Source: Phycisphaerae bacterium (GTDB lineage Bacteria > Planctomycetota > Phycisphaerae > JAJVII01). From it: DNA of 64,000 bases. The DNA lies in NCBI GenBank assembly GCA_022072085.1, contig JAJVII010000003.1, positions 1 through 64,000 of the forward strand. The letters are read 5' to 3'. Numbering within the stretch: the stretch's first letter is position 1; each line of letters begins with the position of its first letter. The position numbers and the translations under genes are program-made. This document shows positions 1-7,018 of the stretch, piece by piece. Under the pieces are notes generated by a model that saw nothing but the letters and a program-made list of their open reading frames with translations, searched no databases and was not told the DNA's origin.

Positions 1-29
1 CCGGCCGCCGGTCGCGCCGGGCTCAGGGG

Positions 30-590
30 TCAGGCCTCCTCGACGGTGACTTCGACGGGCGTGGACCGCGTGATCGTGTTCAGAACCGGCGAGTAGTTGG
101 CCAACTCGGCCAGCACCTCCGGCGGCGCGTCGGACTTGACGCGGATCGCCATCCGGATCTGCTGGAAGCCGCGCTCGACCTCATCGGAGAGGCCCAGGAA
201 GCCCCGCACGTCGATGTCGCCTTCGAGCGTGGACTCGATGGACTCGATACGGATGCCGCGGCTGGCGGCGTGGCAGGCGATGCCGGTGGTCACGCAACTG
301 GCCAGCGCGGTCAACAGGTGTTCGACGGGGTTGGGCGCCGAGTCATTGCCGAACACCACCGGCGGCTCGTCGGCCTCGGTCTGGAAGGGCCTGGGGTGTT
401 CGATGTCCCGGCCGACGCCGTGGAAATCGGCGATCCGCGTGCTGTTGCGGGTGCCGGTGATCCAGCGGTTGCTGGCGCGGAACTGGAACCGGGCCAGCGA
501 AGGGTCGCGCTTCAGGGCCGCGACGGTTTCCTTCACCTGTGTCATGTCGACGCCGTTAACGCGGCTCGTGGCCTTCATCGTCGTGGTCAT
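30..590 (-). CDS. OsmC family peroxiredoxin-like protein
   Basis: 186-aa OsmC/Ohr-fold protein. Family members reduce organic hydroperoxides or act as thiol-dependent stress proteins in the cytoplasm. The C-terminal half carries the family pattern: NPVEHLLTALASCVTTGIACHA (first conserved Cys in ALASCVT), then a second region ending in SPVLNTITRSTPVEVTVE. The second region has no obvious second catalytic Cys, so it resembles the YhfA/OsmC-like subgroup rather than true Ohr. I chose the ATG at 590 because AAGGAGGATCGAAG lies just upstream; the longer reading to 644 lacks such a site. It is divergent from a TetR regulator gene, with three operator-like dyads between them, so it is probably that regulator's target. 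Confidence 0.9.
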   Translation of the reverse strand: MTTTMKATSRVNGVDMTQVKETVAALKRDPSLARFQFRASNRWITGTRNSTRIADFHGVGRDIEHPRPFQTEADEPPVVFGNDSAPNPVEHLLTALASCVTTGIACHAASRGIRIESIESTLEGDIDVRGFLGLSDEVERGFQQIRMAIRVKSDAPPEVLAELANYSPVLNTITRSTPVEVTVEEA

Positions 591-652
591 CTTCGATCCT
601 CCTTCCTGCGGACTGGACGTGTCAAGCGGTGTCGTGTCGTGCATTCACCCAA

Positions 653-681
653 AGCATAGCCGCGCTTCGGGCCCCGGTCAG
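653..681 (-). promoter_or_regulatory. Putative sigma-70 promoter of the osmC-like gene
   Basis: On the minus strand, CTGACC (676-681) and TATGCT (653-658) are separated by exactly 17 bp and point toward the osmC-like gene. The -35 box abuts the first of the three operator-like dyads, so a repressor bound there would block polymerase. Prediction from spacing and consensus only. Confidence 0.45.
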
Positions 682-740
682 TTGACTGGGGGTCAAGGGA
701 AGGTGGACTTGTGGTCAAGGGAAACTTGACCGCGGGTCAA
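682..740. promoter_or_regulatory. Three phased TTGAC-N5-GTCAA dyads (putative TetR operator)
   Basis: Dyads lie at 682-696 (TTGACTGGGGGTCAA), 704-718 (TGGACTTGTGGTCAA, one mismatch) and 726-740 (TTGACCGCGGGTCAA). Their centres are 22 bp apart each time, which is two helical turns, so all three face the same side of the DNA. The array sits between the divergent osmC-like and tetR genes and overlaps the likely -35 regions of both. Autoregulation by the adjacent TetR protein is inferred. Confidence 0.65.
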
Positions 741-756
741 CCCATCGCGGCACGCC

Positions 757-762
757 TATAAT
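757..762 (+). promoter_or_regulatory. -10 hexamer of the tetR gene
   Basis: A perfect TATAAT lies 40 bp upstream of the chosen tetR start. No good -35 is present at 16-18 bp; that position is occupied by the third operator dyad (726-740), consistent with a repressible or weak promoter. Confidence 0.45.
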
Positions 763-802
763 GGCCCGGCCGGGGAGCCCATCGACGACGGGGAGAACGA
801 CG

Positions 803-1393
803 ATGACAGCCAACACACGGGATCGCCTGATCGAGAAGGCCTACAGCCTGTTCGGCCATCATGGCTTTCACGCCGTGGGGCTGGACCGGATCATTGCCGA
901 GGTGGGAGTCACCAAGACCACGTTCTACAACCATTTCCAGAGCAAGGACGACCTGGTGCTGGCGGTGCTGACTTACCGCGACGAGATCGAGTCGGGCTAC
1001 TTCCGCGACAAGCTCGGCGAACTGGGCGGTCGCAGCGCCCGGGGGCAACTGCTCGCGGTGCTGGACGCACTGGCGGCGTGGTTCAACGAGCCTGAGTTCC
1101 GCGGCTGCATCTTCATCACCGCGGCGGCGGAGTTCCCTTCGCCGCACGAGCCGGCCCACCAGGTGGCCGCCGGCCACTACGAGACGCTGCGCCGCCACAT
1201 CGAGGAACTGGCCGAGGAGGCAGGTTGCGCTTCGCCCGACCACGTGTCCGAGCAGATTTGCCTGCTCATGCAGGGCGCGATCGTCATGCGGCATCTGGCC
1301 GGCAATCATGCAGCCGCCGACGTCGCCCGCCCTGCGTTCGACCGGCTCATTCGCCAGCATCTGTCCGGCGCGGACCCAGCCGCCGCGGGGTAA
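803..1393 (+). CDS. TetR/AcrR family transcriptional regulator
   Basis: 196-aa one-component repressor. The N-terminal helix-turn-helix domain is typical: RDRLIEKAYSLFGHHGFHAV, then DRIIAEVGVTKTTFYNHF, whose recognition helix ends in the conserved YNHF. The C-terminal ligand domain (about residues 80-190) includes WFNEPEFRGCIFI and is not specific enough to name an effector. I chose the ATG at 803, which follows GGGGAGAACGACG; the in-frame ATG at 761 lies inside the -10 hexamer. It is divergent from an OsmC family gene across three TTGAC-N5-GTCAA dyads, so it probably represses itself and that gene in response to an electrophile or oxidant. The effector is unknown. Confidence 0.9.
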   Translation: MTANTRDRLIEKAYSLFGHHGFHAVGLDRIIAEVGVTKTTFYNHFQSKDDLVLAVLTYRDEIESGYFRDKLGELGGRSARGQLLAVLDALAAWFNEPEFRGCIFITAAAEFPSPHEPAHQVAAGHYETLRRHIEELAEEAGCASPDHVSEQICLLMQGAIVMRHLAGNHAAADVARPAFDRLIRQHLSGADPAAAG

Positions 1394-1424
1394 CGCCGCG
1401 CGTTGCGTTACGCATGTCGGGGAC

Positions 1425-1640
1425 TCAGTTCTGTTCGGCGAAAGCGTCGGCGCCGCGGATGTCGGCGTGCTCAACGGCGACCGGATCCAGCGCCCGCAGC
1501 AGTTCCATGCCCGCCAGTACAACGCTGGCGATCTCGCAGACGGCCCCCGCGGCGAACAGCGCCAGGCAGAGCAGGCCGCAGGCCGAGATCATTACCACCT
1601 GGGCCACAAGCAGATGAATGATTGATTGGACATCGGACAT
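1425..1640 (-). CDS. Small hypothetical membrane protein
   Basis: 71-aa protein with one long hydrophobic stretch that could form one or two membrane helices (VVMISACGLLCLALFAAGAV, then a second hydrophobic run to about residue 48). A charged tail follows. GGCGGAGC precedes the ATG at 1640, which supports translation. I recognise no family. It lies between tetR and the next minus-strand gene with no clear functional link. Confidence 0.45.
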   Translation of the reverse strand: MSDVQSIIHLLVAQVVMISACGLLCLALFAAGAVCEIASVVLAGMELLRALDPVAVEHADIRGADAFAEQN

Positions 1641-1747
1641 CGGGCTCCGCCAGGCTGGAGCGCAGGGGTCGTTGTCTGCGTCAGCATAACCGCGAGGGCG
1701 GGCCGTTCAAGGGATCGCGTGGGGCGCTCGAGGCGACGAGCGGGCGG

Positions 1748-2098
1748 TCAACCGAGGAAATACTTGATGAGCCAGTCGATGCGGCCGCGGCGGGCGAAGT
1801 GCATGCCGGAGAACTTCATCACCTCGCGGATCTTCTCGCGGAACGGCGACTGGTAGCAGTGGACCTTGCACTCCTTGCACTTGGGCTTGGGCTCGAAGGG
1901 GCAGTGGGTCAGCCGCCGCAACGCGTAGGCGGCCAGCTCGTCGCACTCGGGGCAGAGCGTGCGGCCGCGCGTGCGGTGGTGCTTGTGGCAGTAGACCTCG
2001 ATGAACCGCCGGACGGTGGCGGCCTCGCGCGTCTTGGCCGGGCTCAGCTCCCGCTCGCGGGCCGGTGTGCCGGGTTGTGGCGTGGCATCGGTCATCAT
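1748..2098 (-). CDS. Nitrous oxide-stimulated promoter family protein
   Basis: About 116 aa, matching the NO_stim (nitrous oxide-stimulated promoter) family. Family features seen are RRFIEVYCHKHHRT near the N-terminus, a CxxC pair (LCPECDELAAYA), a second cysteine set (CPFEPKPKCKECKVHCY), and the ending MKFSGMHFARRGRIDWLIKY. The conserved Cys/His residues suggest metal binding. The biochemical role is not established. The start is uncertain: ATG codons lie at 2098 and 2095, while a TTG at 2146 has a badly spaced GGAG. A perfect dyad overlaps the ATG region, so expression is probably under a repressor or activator. Confidence 0.8.
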   Translation of the reverse strand: MMTDATPQPGTPARERELSPAKTREAATVRRFIEVYCHKHHRTRGRTLCPECDELAAYALRRLTHCPFEPKPKCKECKVHCYQSPFREKIREVMKFSGMHFARRGRIDWLIKYFLG

Positions 2099-2115
2099 GC
2101 AACTATTGTTGCATG
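2096..2115. promoter_or_regulatory. Perfect 8-bp-arm dyad at the NO_stim gene start
   Basis: CATGCAAC-TATT-GTTGCATG is a perfect inverted repeat with a 4-bp spacer. It overlaps the likely start codon of the NO_stim family gene. Its size and position suit an operator for a dimeric regulator. An Rrf2- or FNR-like NO/redox regulator is an attractive guess given the target, but no such regulator is encoded nearby. Confidence 0.5.
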
Positions 2116-2153
2116 CCCCCTGCTGAGTCAACGTGACGTGGATCAAATCTCCG

Positions 2154-2483
2154 TCATTGCAGGAACCGCTGGAAGGGCGCGGAGATGGTGACGATGCGTT
2201 CGGCCCGGATCAGCGGGACCGTGCGGCCGCCCGACGGAGTGCTGCCCAGCGTGCCCTCGACGCGGACCCACGAATCGCGCGGCAGGGCCCCGGCGCCCTT
2301 GCAGTGGGCCAGCACGGCCACCGGCTGGGCGTCGGCGGCGCAGCAGGCGATGACGAACCGGAAGACGACGACGGTGTCGGCCGGCAGGTCGTCTCGCGGG
2401 TTGACCATGCCGATGGTGGAAATGCGTTGCCGGGCCAGCCTGTCGAAGTCGTTGAAGATGTCCAGCAGCGAGACGGCGGTCAG
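2154..2483 (-). CDS. Stand-alone DUF1980/TIGR03943 C-terminal-like domain protein
   Basis: About 109 aa, related to the C-terminal domain of the YcgQ/TIGR03943 family. Visible features are SLLDIFNDFDRL, the core VVVFRFVIACCAADAQPVAV (RFVI-CCAADA is the hallmark) and DSWVRVEGTLG. Normally this domain follows a membrane part and is paired with a DUF318 permease; neither is present here. Homology begins immediately after the end of the upstream permease gene. The only in-phase start covering the domain is CTG at 2483, which overlaps the permease TGA as CTGA. Internal ATG 2408 would remove a third of the domain. It may be translated by coupling or by a -1 shift. Confidence 0.65.
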   Translation of the reverse strand: MTAVSLLDIFNDFDRLARQRISTIGMVNPRDDLPADTVVVFRFVIACCAADAQPVAVLAHCKGAGALPRDSWVRVEGTLGSTPSGGRTVPLIRAERIVTISAPFQRFLQ

Positions 2484-3652
2484 CCCTTGACCGAGCCGAG
2501 GGTCAGGCCGGCGATGATCTGGCGCTGGAGGAGCAGGAAGATCAGGAACGTCGGGGCCCAGAGGATGACGATGCCGGCGAACAGGGCCGGCCAGTTGGCG
2601 GCGTATTGCTGGCTGACGTTGAGCGTGTAGAGCCCGACCGGCAGCGTCTTCAGCCGCGGGTTGGTGATGAAGACCAGGGCGAAGTTGTATTCGTTCCACA
2701 CGCCGAGGAAGTTGAAGATGGCGGCGGTGGTGATGCCCGGGGCGGCCAGCGGGAAGTAGACCTGGCGGAACGTGGCGAACTCGCCGCAGCCGTCGATGGC
2801 GGCGGCCTCGCCCAGTTCCGACGGCAGCGAGCCGAAGAACCCCGTCAGCAGAAAGATCGTGAACGGCAGGCCGGTGGCCGAGTAGATCAGGATCAGCCCA
2901 AAGCGGGAGTCCATGAACGAGAAGCCGGCCGCCGGCAGCGTCCAGTGACGCAGCATGAGGAACAGCGGCACGAGGATGAGCTGGCCGGGGATGGCCAGGC
3001 CGGCGATGAAGGCGTAGAGGATCGCGTCGCGCCCGGCGAACGTCAGGCGGCTGAGGGCGTAGGCGGCCATCGAGGCGGTGAGGATCGTCAGCAGCACCGA
3101 GCCCACGGCGATCAGGGCGCTGTTGACGGCGTACTCCCCCATGTGGGCGACCAGCAGGGCGGTGGCGTAGCTGGCATACCAGGCGCCGTAGCCGTTGAAG
3201 TGGGCCGCGACCAGCAGGACGCCGGCCGCCACGCAGCCGAGGGCGATGCGCAGCGACAACACCGCGCGCCGCCGCCGCACCTGTAGCGGCCTGGCCGGGA
3301 GGATGCGACCCATGAGCACCATGGCCGCCACCGCGAGCAGCGCGAACAGGCCGGCGGCGAAGGTCAGACGCTGATGCGGATCGAAGAACTGGCTGATCGC
3401 GCGTTCGGGGTGCTGGACGAACTGCTGGTTGGAGCCCATCGACGTGACGACGACCCAGAGGAACGCGAGGATCGTGCCGGCCACCCACAGCGACTTGACG
3501 GCGTAGAGCATGGGCAGCCGCGTGCGGCTGCTGAAGTAGAGCAGCACGACGGTGACCGTGGCGTAGGTCAGCACGGTCCAGGGGCTCACCAGCGAGCCGA
3601 GCCATCCGGGCCCAGCCGACTGCGCCGCCAGCATGTCCGCCCAGATCGTCAT
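2480..3652 (-). CDS. Carbohydrate ABC transporter permease (MalG-like)
   Basis: 390-aa inner-membrane permease. The C-terminal 280 residues match the MalG/binding-protein-dependent permease domain, with the EAA loop GEAAAIDGCGEFATFRQVY that contacts the ATPase and the family ending LLLQRQIIAGLTLGSVKG. The N-terminal ~110 residues add about three membrane segments, making it longer than the usual 270-300 aa. It lies 5 nt downstream of the other permease gene in one operon with the binding protein. No ATP-binding subunit gene is next to it; a shared MsmK/UgpC-type ATPase elsewhere is likely. The substrate cannot be named. Confidence 0.88.
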   Translation of the reverse strand: MTIWADMLAAQSAGPGWLGSLVSPWTVLTYATVTVVLLYFSSRTRLPMLYAVKSLWVAGTILAFLWVVVTSMGSNQQFVQHPERAISQFFDPHQRLTFAAGLFALLAVAAMVLMGRILPARPLQVRRRRAVLSLRIALGCVAAGVLLVAAHFNGYGAWYASYATALLVAHMGEYAVNSALIAVGSVLLTILTASMAAYALSRLTFAGRDAILYAFIAGLAIPGQLILVPLFLMLRHWTLPAAGFSFMDSRFGLILIYSATGLPFTIFLLTGFFGSLPSELGEAAAIDGCGEFATFRQVYFPLAAPGITTAAIFNFLGVWNEYNFALVFITNPRLKTLPVGLYTLNVSQQYAANWPALFAGIVILWAPTFLIFLLLQRQIIAGLTLGSVKG

Positions 3653-3657
3653 TGGGT

Positions 3658-4767
3658 CTAGAACTCCAGCGGCTCGCGCTCGCGCAGCGAGCGCATGGCC
3701 ATCGTGCCCAGCACCACCAGCACCAGCAGCACGACGGCCATCGCCGTCGCGTAGCCCATCATGTAGATGTTGTCGCGGTTGGAGAACGCCAGCTCGTACT
3801 GCCGCACGCTGACGACGGAAGTCTTCTCGGTGTGGCTGATCGTGAACGCCTGGAACAGGCCGAACACCTTGAGGCTGCCGATGACCCAGAGCGTCAGCAC
3901 GATGAGGATCACCTCGCGCAGCATGGGCAGGGTGATGTGGCGGAAGACCTGGCCCTCGCCGGCGCCGTCGATGCGGGCGGCCTCGTAGTAGGTCGGCGGA
4001 ATCCGCTGCATGCCGGCCAGCAGCAGGATCATCTGGCTGCCCACGCCGGCCCAGACGCCGCAGACGATGATCGAGTTGAGCATGTTGTCGCCGCTCAACC
4101 AGGCGAACGGGTCGATGCGGCAGAGCCGCAGCAGGAAGTTGGCCAGCCCGTTGCTCGGGTCGTAGATTCGCTGCCAGAGCATGGCCACGCCGATGGCGCT
4201 GATGAACGAGGGGAAGAAGATCATGGTGCGAAAGAACGCCTTGCCCCGGAACGCCGGCAGGCCCAGCGCCGCCGCAAACAGGAACGCGTAGACGAAGTGG
4301 AACAGCCCGCCCACGATCATGTAGGTGAAGTTGTTCCGCACGCAGCCGCGAAAGAAGCTGTCGCCGTCGTTCCACACCAGCAGCCAGACCAGCAGGAACG
4401 TCCCCACCGCCGCGACGATGCCCAGCATCGCCAGCCCGCCCAGCCGACGGGCCAGACGCTGGGCCCGCGCCGTCGGCCGACTGCGGCGCAGCAGCTGACC
4501 GGCCACCGCCGTCGCCCCCAGCAGCAGGACGGCTGCCCCCAGCAGCGGCATCCAGCGCATCGCCGTCGGCCCGAAGAGCGTCGCGTAGTGCTCGCCGCCC
4601 ACCGGCTCGGTCCGCGGGCTGAACCCCGTCCATCGCTGCGTGCTGACCCACAGCGCTCGCATCGCCGGCCAGGCCACCAGCACCCCGAACAGCGCCGCCG
4701 CCGGCGCCAGCAGGAGTGCCGCCGCCAACGCCTGCCTCAGGTGCGGATGCCGCCCGCGGACGATCAC
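3658..4767 (-). CDS. Carbohydrate ABC transporter permease (MalF-like)
   Basis: 369-aa inner-membrane permease with a MalF-type domain. The EAA loop reads YEAARIDGAGEGQVFRHITL; FFRTMIFFPSFISAIGVAML and the end helix are also typical. The GTG start at 4767 overlaps the stop of the upstream solute-binding protein gene (GTGA), indicating translational coupling. The N-terminus contains extra hydrophobic segments and a basic linker around residue 100 not usual in MalF homologues. It works with the following permease (3652) and the binding protein to import a sugar or sugar-like compound. Confidence 0.87.
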   Translation of the reverse strand: MIVRGRHPHLRQALAAALLLAPAAALFGVLVAWPAMRALWVSTQRWTGFSPRTEPVGGEHYATLFGPTAMRWMPLLGAAVLLLGATAVAGQLLRRSRPTARAQRLARRLGGLAMLGIVAAVGTFLLVWLLVWNDGDSFFRGCVRNNFTYMIVGGLFHFVYAFLFAAALGLPAFRGKAFFRTMIFFPSFISAIGVAMLWQRIYDPSNGLANFLLRLCRIDPFAWLSGDNMLNSIIVCGVWAGVGSQMILLLAGMQRIPPTYYEAARIDGAGEGQVFRHITLPMLREVILIVLTLWVIGSLKVFGLFQAFTISHTEKTSVVSVRQYELAFSNRDNIYMMGYATAMAVVLLVLVVLGTMAMRSLREREPLEF

Positions 4768-6557
4768 TTGGCCGTCCCTCCGTTGCGGGCGTAGTGCTCC
4801 TGGGCCCGCCGCTCCAGTTCCTCGACGAACTGCTCGGGCGTCAGGTTGTCCTTGAGCACGACGAAGAAGCGGTTGTAGGTCTCGGTCAGCACGAACTTGT
4901 TGAACCGCGGGGCATACCACGAAACGCCCAGGCCGACGAAGTCCTCCGGCCCGGCCCGCGAGAACGCCGGCTCGATGTCCGCGAGCACCCGGGGAAACGG
5001 CGTTCCCTGCGTCACGGGGATGTAGTTCAGCTTGCGGGCGAACAACTCGCCGGCTTCAGCCGTCAGGTAGCGCAGCAGCAGCACGGCCCCCTCGGGGTCG
5101 CGGCCCTGGCGGCAGAGGACGTAACCCTGCGTGCCGACGTCCATTCGGCCGGGGCGGCCCGATCCGCCAGTCATGTCGGGGAAGACGAAGCAGCCCAGGT
5201 CCATTACGTCGGGGTCCCAGCTCCGCGTGCCGGCGATCTCCGCCGGCAGCCATGTGCCGGTGAACAGGAACGTGCAGTCGCCGCTGCCGAACCGCCGCTG
5301 GGCCGCCGGCCACTGGCTGGAGCTGAAGTCGCGCATCCAGAAGTTCTCCCGGTCGCGCCAGCCGCGCAGTCGGCGGGCGATTTCCAGGTAGCGCGGGTCG
5401 GCGCCGGGTCCGGCGAACCGCTTGGCGCCCGGCATGTTCATGGCCGTGGCCATGAACGCCTCATAGCCGATCTCGCGGTAGACCATCCACTGCCACCAGT
5501 AGGGCGTGTAGTCCATGCCGTCGTTGGCGATCGGCTCGATGCCCGCCGCCCGCAGCTTGCGGCAATCCTCCTCGAACTCCGCGATCGTTCTGGGCGGGAA
5601 GGGCAACCCGACCTTGCGGAAGTGGGCCTTGTTCGCGAAGACCACCGTCGTGCTCACCATCCGCGGCAGCATGTAGAGCACGTCCGTGCCGGCGGGGAAG
5701 GGATTGCCGCTCTCGGCGACGTCCTCGGGGGCGACCCGGTAGAGCGACTGCCGCAGGGCCCACGGCTGGAACTCGTCGGCCAGCGTGCGCGACGGATCGA
5801 AGTACGACTTCTCGCCGCGCAGGATGCCCTGGCTGCGCCAGGCCGCCACCGGCGCGTCCGGCAGCGGCTGGTCCAGCGGCATCGCGAGGTTCTCGCGATA
5901 GAGGATCCGCAGTTCGGCCAGCGATCCGGTGATCAGATCCGGCACGTCGGTCCCGGTCAGAAAGCGAGGCCGGTTGGCCGACAGCACCCAGCGGCTGTCC
6001 CATCGCGGCACGACCTTGTAGTCCGGGTGTCGCCGCTCGAAGTCCTCGAACAGCCCGACCGTCCAGGCCGGGTGCAGACGCTCGAACTGGAGGATCATCC
6101 TGCGGTCGAACTGCGGATGGGCCTGGGCGAACGCATCGAACAGCCGCAGCCGGTTGCCGCGATCGGCGTCGTTCAGTGCGGCGACGAGCTTGTCGACGTA
6201 GCCCGGCGCCAGCTCGCGATAGTCAGCGACCAGTTGCGCGTCGGGCGTCGCGTCGGCGGGCCAGTTCCGTCCGGCGCAGGTCCGCCAGGCGGCCCCGATC
6301 CGCCCGCGATGCCCGGGCCACGCGTCAGCCAGGGCCACGAAGTTCGCCCGGTTCCCGGGCCCCAGGGGCGTCCGCGACGCCGTCGCCGGCGCAGGCCCGC
6401 CGTAGAGCACCTGCATCGGCTCGCCGGGCCCGAACATGCTGGCGTAGATGATGACTTTGCGCCCGGGGTATTCCAGCCGCTCCTGGTTGAGGTCCCAGAT
6501 CAGAATCCCGATGAGGGTGATCGCGGTGACCGCAGCCAACCGGCTGAACAGGTGCAT
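4764..6557 (-). CDS. Extracellular solute-binding protein (family 1-like), sugar ABC transporter
   Basis: 597-aa binding protein, larger than the usual 400-450 aa. An N-terminal hydrophobic segment (LAAVTAITLIGILIW) acts as signal or anchor; there is no lipobox. The body follows the family 1 pattern: LFEDFERRHPDYKVV early, DVPDLITGSLAEL, WWQWMVYREIGYEAFM, then FLFTGTWLPAEIAG and the C-terminal EQFVEELERRAQEHYARNG. An extra ~150 residues precede the first lobe. I chose ATG 6557, preceded by GGCGGAG; an ATG at 6650 gives a Pro/Arg-rich extension unlike a signal peptide. It is the first gene of the operon with two permeases and captures the substrate outside the membrane. Confidence 0.85.
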   Translation of the reverse strand: MHLFSRLAAVTAITLIGILIWDLNQERLEYPGRKVIIYASMFGPGEPMQVLYGGPAPATASRTPLGPGNRANFVALADAWPGHRGRIGAAWRTCAGRNWPADATPDAQLVADYRELAPGYVDKLVAALNDADRGNRLRLFDAFAQAHPQFDRRMILQFERLHPAWTVGLFEDFERRHPDYKVVPRWDSRWVLSANRPRFLTGTDVPDLITGSLAELRILYRENLAMPLDQPLPDAPVAAWRSQGILRGEKSYFDPSRTLADEFQPWALRQSLYRVAPEDVAESGNPFPAGTDVLYMLPRMVSTTVVFANKAHFRKVGLPFPPRTIAEFEEDCRKLRAAGIEPIANDGMDYTPYWWQWMVYREIGYEAFMATAMNMPGAKRFAGPGADPRYLEIARRLRGWRDRENFWMRDFSSSQWPAAQRRFGSGDCTFLFTGTWLPAEIAGTRSWDPDVMDLGCFVFPDMTGGSGRPGRMDVGTQGYVLCRQGRDPEGAVLLLRYLTAEAGELFARKLNYIPVTQGTPFPRVLADIEPAFSRAGPEDFVGLGVSWYAPRFNKFVLTETYNRFFVVLKDNLTPEQFVEELERRAQEHYARNGGTAK

Positions 6558-6693
6558 GCTCCGCCTCGTCCGTTTGGGCTGCGTGCCGCGTCGCGGGGGC
6601 GCATCCGGTCCCGGTCGCGTCGGCTGCGCAGGCGATGTCTCTGGGCCCACAATGTAGACGCCCCGCCGCCGCCGGGCAAGGGCACGGGAAGCC

Positions 6694-6805
6694 GAAGTGT
6701 TGAGTGCTGAGTACTGAGTGCTGAGTGCGGAGTGCTGAGTGCGGAGTGCTGAGTGCGGAGTGCTGAGTGCGGAGTGCTGAGTGCGGAGTGCTGAGTGCGG
6801 AGTGC
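6694..6805 (+). repeat. Heptamer tandem array (16 units)
   Basis: Sixteen consecutive 7-bp units without phase slip: GAAGTGT, then TGAGTGC/GGAGTGC alternating in the later part. The next unit degrades to GGAATCA. It resembles short tandemly repeated repetitive (STRR) heptamers described in cyanobacteria. It lies between the divergent ABC binding-protein gene and the PQQ-like gene. Confidence 0.9.
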
Positions 6806-6852
6806 GGAATCAAGAGAGGGGAGTCGGAGGAGAGGCGACATCGCGGCGGACG

Positions 6853-6896
6853 CCTCTTCTCCCTCTCCCCCGCTCGCGAGGGAGAGGACCAGGGTG
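6853..6896. repeat. GC-rich imperfect palindromic element (REP-like)
   Basis: Contains CTCCCTCTCCC facing GGGAGAGG across a short CGCTCGCGA-containing loop, so either strand can fold into a hairpin. Similar sequence occurs in frame inside the radical SAM gene at 21582-21626. It lies between the two heptamer arrays of this intergenic region. Confidence 0.65.
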
Positions 6897-6900
6897 TCTT

Positions 6901-6928
6901 CATTCCGCATTCCGGATTCCGCATTCCC
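6901..6928 (-). repeat. Reverse-orientation heptamer array
   Basis: Four 7-bp units on the plus strand: CATTCCG, CATTCCG, GATTCCG, CATTCCC. Read on the minus strand they are CGGAATG-type units, similar to the GGAGTGC units at 6694-6805. The two arrays therefore form an inverted pair around the palindromic element. Confidence 0.75.
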
Positions 6929-6964
6929 CCGCTCTGTCCGCTCGAAGTGCGGGCGGCGGGGCGT

Positions 6965-6970
6965 TATAAT
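6965..6970 (+). promoter_or_regulatory. -10 hexamer upstream of the PQQ-like propeller gene
   Basis: A perfect TATAAT lies 49 bp before the gene start. At 17-bp spacing the -35 position reads TCGAAG, a weak match. It probably starts the transcript of the whole redox cluster that follows. Confidence 0.4.
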
Positions 6971-7018
6971 CGGCTGGTCCGGCGGGCCTGGTTTCTTCCA
7001 CTTGTGAGGCAAGGCGAG

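Noticed and set aside
761-802. Upstream ATG extension of tetR
   Set aside because: That ATG is inside the TATAAT -10 hexamer, so it would precede the transcript start; ATG 803 has a ribosome site.
6694-6805. Possible CRISPR array
   Set aside because: Units are 7 bp with no spacers and no cas genes nearby; it is a simple heptamer array.
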